Below are positions 26,474 to 31,212 of a stretch of DNA of 31,212 bases, piece after piece. The position numbers and the translations under genes were made by a program. The stretch's first letter is position 1. Each line of letters opens with the position of its first letter. The DNA lies in contig PMBV01000272.1 in assembly GCA_003153055.1 (NCBI GenBank), positions 8,983 through 40,194 of the forward strand. The letters are read 5' to 3'. The notes below the pieces were generated by a model, which did no database searches, was not told where the DNA came from, and saw only the letters and a program-made list of their open reading frames with translations. The stretch is from Myxococcales bacterium (GTDB lineage: Bacteria > Myxococcota > Myxococcia > Myxococcales > Myxococcaceae).

Positions 26474-26479
26474 AAAGGA
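26474..26479 (+). promoter_or_regulatory. Shine-Dalgarno that fixes a GTG start
   Basis: AAAGGA lies 5 bases before GTG 26485 and favours that start over the GTG at 26446. Confidence 0.55.
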
Positions 26480-26484
26480 ACGCC

Positions 26485-27321
26485 GTGACCTCGGAGCCAT
26501 TGAACACCCCCAGCGCTGAATTCGAGCGACGCTTTCACACCCTGGAAGCGCTCGTCGCCGCCGACGACGCCACCTTCAACCCGTCGAAGACTTTCTCGGA
26601 GTTGGTCGTGCTGCAGAAGCTCGCCCGAACCCTCGGCGACGAGTCTCGCGAGCACGCGTTGGTGCTCGGCCTGATGGCGCTCGTGCAGTCGCGCCGAGAA
26701 GACTTCGAGGACACCCTCGAACTGGGCAGCCGGAGCCTGGAGATTCAAGCGCGCGTCGGCCCCTTGCCCGGTGCGTTCGAGCTGCGCCACCTGCTGGTGA
26801 CGTCAGCCGAGGCGCTGGGGCTGCACGAAGAGGCAGTGGGTCACCTGAAGTTGCTCGTGCGGTTGGCCGACGACGAGGGCTCGCTGACGCCACGGCAACG
26901 GCTGGGGCTTCGGCAGCACCTGGGCGCCCTCCTCCACGAGGTCGAGCACTTCGAGGAGGCGAGGGAGGTGAACCTGGCGATGTTGCGCGACGCCGAGCGG
27001 ACCCTGGGTCCGACCGACATCGGACTCACCGGAGTCCTCGGCAACCTGGCCCAGAACGTCTACGAGCTGGGCTTCGCCGACGAGGCCGCCGACTTCCTCG
27101 AGCGCCGCCTCGAGCTGGCCGACGCCAACGAGAAGGCCGACATCGCCATCGACTCGGTCTTTCAGCTGGCCGCGCTGGCCTTCGAGGCGGGGGACTTTGA
27201 GACCGCGCGGCGGCACTTCGAGGATCGACTGACCCGGGCGAGGAAGACTGGAGACCCGGCGGTCATCGAGGCCGCCGAGGCCGACCTCGCGGAGTACCAG
27301 CGACGACTGCCACGAGCCTGA
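26485..27321 (+). CDS. TPR-repeat protein
   Basis: This soluble protein has 278 residues and is helical throughout, with tetratricopeptide-like repeats: LGLHEEAVGHLKLLVRLAD, FEEAREVNLAMLRDAERTLG, LGFADEAADFLERRLELAD and AGDFETARRHFEDRLTRARK. Such proteins are scaffolds for protein interactions. No signal peptide or enzymatic domain is seen. It resembles TPR-12-type proteins common in Myxococcota. It follows the O-antigen-ligase-like gene by 93 bases in the same direction. No specific function can be assigned. Confidence 0.82.
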   Translation: MTSEPLNTPSAEFERRFHTLEALVAADDATFNPSKTFSELVVLQKLARTLGDESREHALVLGLMALVQSRREDFEDTLELGSRSLEIQARVGPLPGAFELRHLLVTSAEALGLHEEAVGHLKLLVRLADDEGSLTPRQRLGLRQHLGALLHEVEHFEEAREVNLAMLRDAERTLGPTDIGLTGVLGNLAQNVYELGFADEAADFLERRLELADANEKADIAIDSVFQLAALAFEAGDFETARRHFEDRLTRARKTGDPAVIEAAEADLAEYQRRLPRA

Positions 27322-27361
27322 CCGTCGCCGGCTCAGTGCCAGGTCATTGGGAGTCGGGCCC

Positions 27362-28297
27362 TCACTTCTGAGCGCCCTCGACGAAGAACAGGACGACCGC
27401 GGTCACTACCGCTGCGCCGGCGACGCCCCAGGCCACGCTGGAGACCAGCGCGTGGTCGTGAGCTTGAGCCATCAGAGCGTCTGCCCGCTGCTGCGTGCGA
27501 GTCGCGGCGGCCGTTTGATCACCCAACTCCTTGCTCGCGAGGAGCGCACTCACGCCGAAGCCGGCGGCCGTCGCTGCCGCCGCGACGGCGACGCCACCGC
27601 TGACCCAGGTGCCGAGGCGTTTGTGGCCCGCGGGCGCCTGAGTGGCGACCAGGTCGGTGCGAGCCTCGGAGGTCCGAGGAGTGAGCGTCGCGCCGGCTGT
27701 CGCCCCCAACTCAAGCGGCACGTCGGGCGTCGGGGCCGCGGCAGGCTTCAGGTTCACCGTCAGCTCGGCAACGCGGGGGAGCACCATGACGAAGGGCCGC
27801 GCCTCCTCTTGGTAGCCGTCGGCGGTCACGGTGATGAGGTGGGTGCCCGGCTTGAGCTCGACGTACGCGGGCGAGGGGCTCAGCGGCTTGCCATCGACGG
27901 AGATCTTCGCTGTGGCCGGATCTGCGAAGACGACGAGTTGCTGCTCGCCGTGCTCCTTCAGCCGCCGTTCGGCGTTGGCGATGTCACCCTTGAGCGCCGG
28001 ATCATTGACCGCCTTGGGGGCGAGGCGGGCGTACTCCCGGAAGCTTCGCAAGGCCATCGCTGCATCTCCCAGGCGCTCGTGGCACTTGCCGATGTTGTAG
28101 AGGATCACCGGGTGGGCCGCGTTCGCGTACGCCTCCTGGAACTTGACGATGGCCTCCGCGTACCGCTTCTGGGCGAAGAGGCGCTTGGCGTCGGCGAAGA
28201 CAGCCTTCACTTCTGGAGCCACCTCGCCGGAGACTCCCTTGCCCGCGGTGGTGTCGGGTGCGGTGGCCAGCGAGAGGGCGACGAGGAGGGCGAGCAT
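27362..28297 (-). CDS. Secreted or envelope protein with TPR and PEGA domains
   Basis: This 311-residue protein has a short hydrophobic N-terminus (MLALLVALSLATA) that is probably a signal peptide. TPR-type helices follow (~30-105): ADAKRLFAQKRYAEAIVKFQEAY and PVILYNIGKCHERLGDAAMALRSFREY. A PEGA domain (~120-190) reads FADPATAKISVDGKPLSPSPAYVELKPGTHLITVTADGYQEEARPF in outline: the S-DGK-L and PG-H-ITV-A-GY signature. Two C-terminal hydrophobic helices (~232-250 and ~287-306) probably anchor it. This layout is frequent in Myxococcota envelope proteins, and PEGA is thought to bind surface structures. Function unknown. Start ATG 28297 has no strong Shine-Dalgarno. Confidence 0.82.
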   Translation of the reverse strand: MLALLVALSLATAPDTTAGKGVSGEVAPEVKAVFADAKRLFAQKRYAEAIVKFQEAYANAAHPVILYNIGKCHERLGDAAMALRSFREYARLAPKAVNDPALKGDIANAERRLKEHGEQQLVVFADPATAKISVDGKPLSPSPAYVELKPGTHLITVTADGYQEEARPFVMVLPRVAELTVNLKPAAAPTPDVPLELGATAGATLTPRTSEARTDLVATQAPAGHKRLGTWVSGGVAVAAAATAAGFGVSALLASKELGDQTAAATRTQQRADALMAQAHDHALVSSVAWGVAGAAVVTAVVLFFVEGAQK

Positions 28298-28472
28298 GGC
28301 GGGGTCGGAGCATACCTCGTCGCCGACCCCCGTGATGCCCTCTCGAGCGCCCAGGGTCTGGGGAGCCAGACAGCGTCAGGCCGAACGGGCCCCAGGGCGC
28401 GACCCCTTCGAGGACGGGCTCGTGACCCGAATCTCGAGATCACTTCCTCTCTGATGCCCAGTAGCCAATACG

Positions 28473-29465
28473 ATGCGCGCCCTCCTTTTCCCGTATGTGT
28501 CCTTGTTCGTCCTGGCCAGTTGCGTCGGCGAGGTTGAGGAACTGCAACCCAATGGCGGTCGGGCGGGCGGCGGCAGCGCAACCGGCGGTGGGAGTGCGAC
28601 CGGCGGTGGGAGTGCGACCGGCGGCGGCAGCACGACCGGCGGCGGCAGCACGACCGGTGGCGGCAGCACGACCGGTGGCGGCAGCGCGACCGGCGGCGGC
28701 AGTGCAACCGGTGGCGGCAGTGCAACTGGTGGCGGCAGTGAAACTGGTGGCGGCAGTGCAACTGGTGGCGGCAGTGCAACCGGCGGCGGCAGTTCTGCCC
28801 CTTGCATCGCCTGCACGGACTTCGAGTCGGGGACCATCGAGACGCCGATGTCGGGCGGTTGCTCGGGAACAGGCACGGCCACCATCGAGGCCGGGCCATC
28901 GCACTCCGGGACCAAGTCCCTCCACATCGCCGGAGGAGGGGGCTACTGCAACCACGTCTTCGCCCGGTGGCCCCTCGCCAATCCGCCGTCGCCACTCTGG
29001 GTACGCTTCTGGATGCGCGTCTCCACCGCGCTCACCACCAACCACGTCAGCTTCTTCGCGATGCATGACACCGTCGCCAACAAGGACTTCCGGATGGGCG
29101 GCCAGAACTCCGCCCTGATGTTCAACCGGGAAACAGACGACGCCACGCTCCCCTCTATTGACGACGTTGGCAAAGCGGCGAGCCGGCCACTGACGCCACT
29201 CACCTGGACCTGCGTGGAGATCAAGCTCGAACAGACCGCGGCTCTCAAGTCAACCACCATCGCGACCTATATCGACGGCGCGCTGGTTCCAGGGCTCGTG
29301 GAGGACGGCGATGCCACGGGGCACATCGACGAACAGTGGCTGGCAAAGGACTGGAAGCCGAGCCTGAACGATCTGAGGCTCGGCTGGGAGAGCTACGGCA
29401 CAGATGTCAACGAACTGTGGTTCGACGACCTATTCATCGGAACAAGCCGGCCAGGCTGTCAATAG
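28473..29465 (+). CDS. Lipoprotein with GGGSAT repeat linker and a C-terminal beta-sandwich domain
   Basis: This surface lipoprotein has 330 residues. The signal MRALLFPYVSLFVLASC ends in a lipobox (LASC, Cys17). A hinge made of twelve six-residue units of GGGS(A/T/E)T (residues 32-103) links it to a C-terminal domain of about 220 residues, starting CIACTDFESG. The last part has a polysaccharide-lyase-like or concanavalin-type jelly-roll look (PLWVRFWMRVSTALTTNH; YIDGALVPG; LRLGWESYG; LWFDDLFIGT). I cannot identify catalytic residues. Polysaccharide binding or cleavage is a guess. The repeat DNA is a minisatellite that could vary in copy number. It is convergent with the DUF1566 gene, 18 bases apart. 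Confidence 0.83.
   Translation: MRALLFPYVSLFVLASCVGEVEELQPNGGRAGGGSATGGGSATGGGSATGGGSTTGGGSTTGGGSTTGGGSATGGGSATGGGSATGGGSETGGGSATGGGSATGGGSSAPCIACTDFESGTIETPMSGGCSGTGTATIEAGPSHSGTKSLHIAGGGGYCNHVFARWPLANPPSPLWVRFWMRVSTALTTNHVSFFAMHDTVANKDFRMGGQNSALMFNRETDDATLPSIDDVGKAASRPLTPLTWTCVEIKLEQTAALKSTTIATYIDGALVPGLVEDGDATGHIDEQWLAKDWKPSLNDLRLGWESYGTDVNELWFDDLFIGTSRPGCQ
28566..28793 (+). repeat. 18-base in-frame minisatellite encoding GGGS(A/T)T
   Basis: Twelve tandem 18-base copies of the GGCGGCAGCGCGACCGGT type, plus a final GGGS unit, follow one another without interruption. Units carry synonymous and some amino acid changes (SAT, STT, SET), grouped in blocks: three SAT, three STT, three SAT, one SET, two SAT. 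Copy-number change by slippage or recombination would keep the frame. Confidence 0.9.
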
Positions 29466-29483
29466 AGCACGCGTGGGTCTGGC

Positions 29484-29936
29484 TCAGCGAACGCATCGAA
29501 CCCGGTACGAAAGAGGCATTGCGTAGTAGTTCGAGTGGCCATCGAAGAAGTAGATGAGCCATGCGCTGCCGGAGCCGCTGCTGGCATACAGCGTCGACGT
29601 CCAGAAGGCCTCGCTCGGAGTCCCCGGGAATGCCGCTCCATCGATGGCGGGGTTGGAAGTCGAAACGTCCACGAGTGTTTCGAGCTCCGACTTGGTCGGC
29701 AGACGCCAACCAGACGAAAACCCACCGAGACCCAACGCATGGCAATACGCATCGGCGTTGCCCCAGGACATCTGCGTGGCCGAGTATCCACGCTGCCACG
29801 TCAGACCCGACTTGAGGTCCTCCACCGTGTCACTCTGCGCGGTGTACGTGTACTGATCGGCCGGAGCAGCGGCCCAGAGCCTTGGACTTGCCAACCCCAC
29901 CACGACCATCACCGAAAACGAACGGACAACCTTCAT
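29484..29936 (-). CDS. Secreted DUF1566 (Lcl C-terminal) domain protein
   Basis: This 150-residue protein has a Sec signal peptide (MKVVRSFSVMVVVGLASPRL, cleavage after AAA). The whole mature part is a DUF1566/Lcl_C domain: VEDLKSGLTWQRG, then ADAYCHALGLGG, GWRLPTKSELETLVD, NPAIDGAAFPGTPSEAFWTST and the ending YRVRCVR. Such domains occur at the ends of secreted proteins in many bacteria, including Legionella collagen-like protein; function is not established. AAGGAG before ATG 29936 is a strong Shine-Dalgarno. The next gene upstream (46 bases away) ends with a homologous domain, so this is a stand-alone paralogue. Confidence 0.85.
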   Translation of the reverse strand: MKVVRSFSVMVVVGLASPRLWAAAPADQYTYTAQSDTVEDLKSGLTWQRGYSATQMSWGNADAYCHALGLGGFSSGWRLPTKSELETLVDVSTSNPAIDGAAFPGTPSEAFWTSTLYASSGSGSAWLIYFFDGHSNYYAMPLSYRVRCVR

Positions 29937-29982
29937 TGTGCTGCTCCTTCGAGAAGCCCGCGAAATCGTCCAGACCATAAAA

Positions 29983-31212
29983 TCAGCGAACGCATCGAAC
30001 CCAGGCAGTATTCGAGCTCGTGGACCACTGGATCGAAGCGCCGTTGTTGAAGTCGACGACCCATGCGCCCGCAATACCGGCGGAAGATGTCGACGTCCAG
30101 AAATCGTAATTTGGAGTTCCGTAGATTGAAAATACCGAGGCATCAATTGCTGGACTGAGCTTTCCAGAGTCAACAATACTCAGAAGTTCGACCAGAGTCG
30201 GCAGGCGCCAATCGGAGTAGCCAGCCATCGACAGACCGTCGCAATTGCTGATGGCTGCGTCCCAGAGCATTCGAAAACCCGAGGCGTCACGCTGCCAGAT
30301 GAGCCCAGACTGACTGTCGGTTACCGTGCTCGTCGTGGTCGTATAGCTCTTCGACTTGGTAACATCCCACCGCACCCACTCCCAGTTCGCATGACAGAAC
30401 GATGCCGAACAGACCAGCGACCGAGCACAGTCCGCGGTCGTCGAGCACTGCGTCTTGCACTGGAGCGCGACCCCGTCACACAAGTAGTTTCCGCAGTTGA
30501 CGGTGGCGGGCGTGGTGCAGGCTCCCGCACCATCGCAAGAGTGCCCGCTAATGAGGGAGTCCGCGACACACTGCTTGGCGTTGTCACAAAGCGAGGTGCT
30601 GCTCCCGCACGAGGCGCTGAGGGACTGCCCAGCACTGGCGTAGACTGTCTCCTTGACCGCGTCCGTGTTGTTGCTTGAAGGGCGGCAGCTGCCGTTCCCG
30701 TCACAGCTCGTCCACCACTGCGTGGCCTTGCAACTCCCGACCGTGCAGTCACTTCCCCAATTGCAATACGCCGTCTTGCTTACCGGCACCCCGCCATTCC
30801 CGACACAGACCTGGCCAGGAGGAATGGCCACCAGCTCGTCCCGACTCGAGCACGCAAAGCTGGTCCCCGTGCAGGCAGAGGTGGTCTTCTTGACATTGCA
30901 TTGCCCCGAGCAGATCGCAGCGAGAGAGGGGCATTCCTTGTCGAGATCGCTCCCCGCGACTGCGAAGCCGCAGTGCCCAACGCCGTCAACGGAAGAGCCA
31001 TCGCAGCGCTGGCAGAGCCTGTCATTGCACGAGGCATTGCAACAATACCCGTCGACACAGAAGCTATTGGCGCACTGGTCCGCGGAAGTGCAGGGCGCGC
31101 CCAGCGGCTTTCCTGCGCTTCCGCCACCAGAGCCGCCTCCCGTCGCCGTACCGCCTCCCGTCGCCGTACCGCCTCCCGTCGCCGTACCGCCTCCCGTCGC
31201 CGTGCCACCTCC
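29983..31212 (-). CDS. Cysteine-rich secreted protein with GGGTAT repeats and C-terminal DUF1566 domain (N-terminus beyond window)
   Basis: At least 409 residues are visible and the start lies beyond the right edge. In order: four GGGTAT units plus GGGSGGGS; a Myxococcota cysteine motif (CTSADQCANSFCVDGYCCN, then CNDRLCQRCDG); about 170 further residues with many cysteines (LAAICSGQCNVKKTTSACTG, CVGNGGVPVSK and others); then a DUF1566 domain (DSQSGLIWQRDASG, GYSDWRLPTLVELLSIVD, SPAIDASVF, DFWTSTSSAG, ending WVRCVR). The missing N-terminus probably holds a lipoprotein signal, as in the neighbouring GGGSAT protein. The disulfide-rich middle implies surface exposure. It is followed 46 bases later by a shorter DUF1566 paralogue on the same strand. 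Confidence 0.85.
   Translation of the reverse strand, partial: GGGTATGGGTATGGGTATGGGTATGGGSGGGSAGKPLGAPCTSADQCANSFCVDGYCCNASCNDRLCQRCDGSSVDGVGHCGFAVAGSDLDKECPSLAAICSGQCNVKKTTSACTGTSFACSSRDELVAIPPGQVCVGNGGVPVSKTAYCNWGSDCTVGSCKATQWWTSCDGNGSCRPSSNNTDAVKETVYASAGQSLSASCGSSTSLCDNAKQCVADSLISGHSCDGAGACTTPATVNCGNYLCDGVALQCKTQCSTTADCARSLVCSASFCHANWEWVRWDVTKSKSYTTTTSTVTDSQSGLIWQRDASGFRMLWDAAISNCDGLSMAGYSDWRLPTLVELLSIVDSGKLSPAIDASVFSIYGTPNYDFWTSTSSAGIAGAWVVDFNNGASIQWSTSSNTAWVRCVR
31126..31212 (-). repeat. 18-base in-frame repeat encoding GGGTAT (cut by window edge)
   Basis: Four near-identical copies of GGCGGTACGGCGACGGGA run to the window end. They are a sister of the GGGSAT minisatellite at 28566-28793. 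Confidence 0.85.

Noticed and set aside
25003..26790. Minus-strand open frame of about 595 codons across the O-antigen-ligase-like gene
   Set aside because: It crosses two clear plus-strand genes and is His/Gln/Arg-rich shadow sequence.
28566..28793. CRISPR-like array
   Set aside because: The 18-base units are contiguous, in frame and without spacers, so this is a coding minisatellite.
30780..31208. Arg/Ala-rich minus-strand frame at the right edge
   Set aside because: It is the GGGTAT repeat region read out of frame; the correct frame joins the DUF1566 protein.

Overview
The window is high-GC DNA with the accessory gene style of a Myxococcota (delta-type, Myxococcales-like) bacterium. The signs are several lipoproteins with Asp-Ala-Gly or Gly-Gly-Gly-Ser linkers, a CGNGVVE...CDDG cysteine motif typical of that phylum, a C-DGYCC type secreted protein, a PEGA/TPR protein, an FHA protein and a hybrid histidine kinase. 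No rRNA, tRNA, integrase, transposase or CRISPR array was seen. The phylum is inferred from gene style, not from a marker gene.

Layout. 1-2292 (minus): hypB (cut by the left edge), hypA and dnaJ. 2339-4171 (plus): an MsbA-type ABC exporter. 4233-6334 (plus): a two-gene unit with visibly lower GC at its start. It encodes an AvcD/DcdV-type antiphage deoxycytidylate deaminase, coupled by a GTGA overlap to a small protein resembling DUF488. 6618-8351: two tandem paralogous lipoproteins with SH3-like repeats. 8516-10240 (minus): a membrane hybrid histidine kinase. 10516-13886 (plus): a large lipoprotein gluzincin-type metalloprotease split by a one-base frameshift. 14133-16304 (plus): an aldonolactone-oxidase-like flavoprotein fused to an extra C-terminal domain. 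16296-17438 (minus): a DUF362 protein. 17572-20334 (minus): a ten-haem OmcA/MtrC-family outer-membrane cytochrome lipoprotein. 20584-21051 (minus): a GreA/GreB-like protein. 21052-21579: a structured intergenic region. 21580-23291 (plus): a phospholipase D/cardiolipin-synthase-like enzyme and an FHA protein. 23294-25006 (minus): an Omp85-like outer-membrane protein. 25171-27321 (plus): an O-antigen-ligase-like membrane protein and a TPR protein. 27362-28297 (minus): a TPR/PEGA protein. 28473-29465 (plus): a lipoprotein with a GGGSAT repeat linker. 29484-31212 (minus): two paralogous DUF1566 proteins, the second running off the right edge.

How the genes relate. Most of the window is envelope and surface biology: export, outer-membrane insertion, glycan assembly, extracellular electron transfer and secreted proteins. 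Few genes form obvious shared pathways; hypA-hypB (nickel delivery to hydrogenase) and the deaminase pair are the clear functional units. The best candidate for an undescribed system is the deaminase plus DUF488-like operon. The deaminase family is a known phage-defence effector that depletes deoxycytidine nucleotides; I do not know of a described translationally coupled DUF488-like partner.
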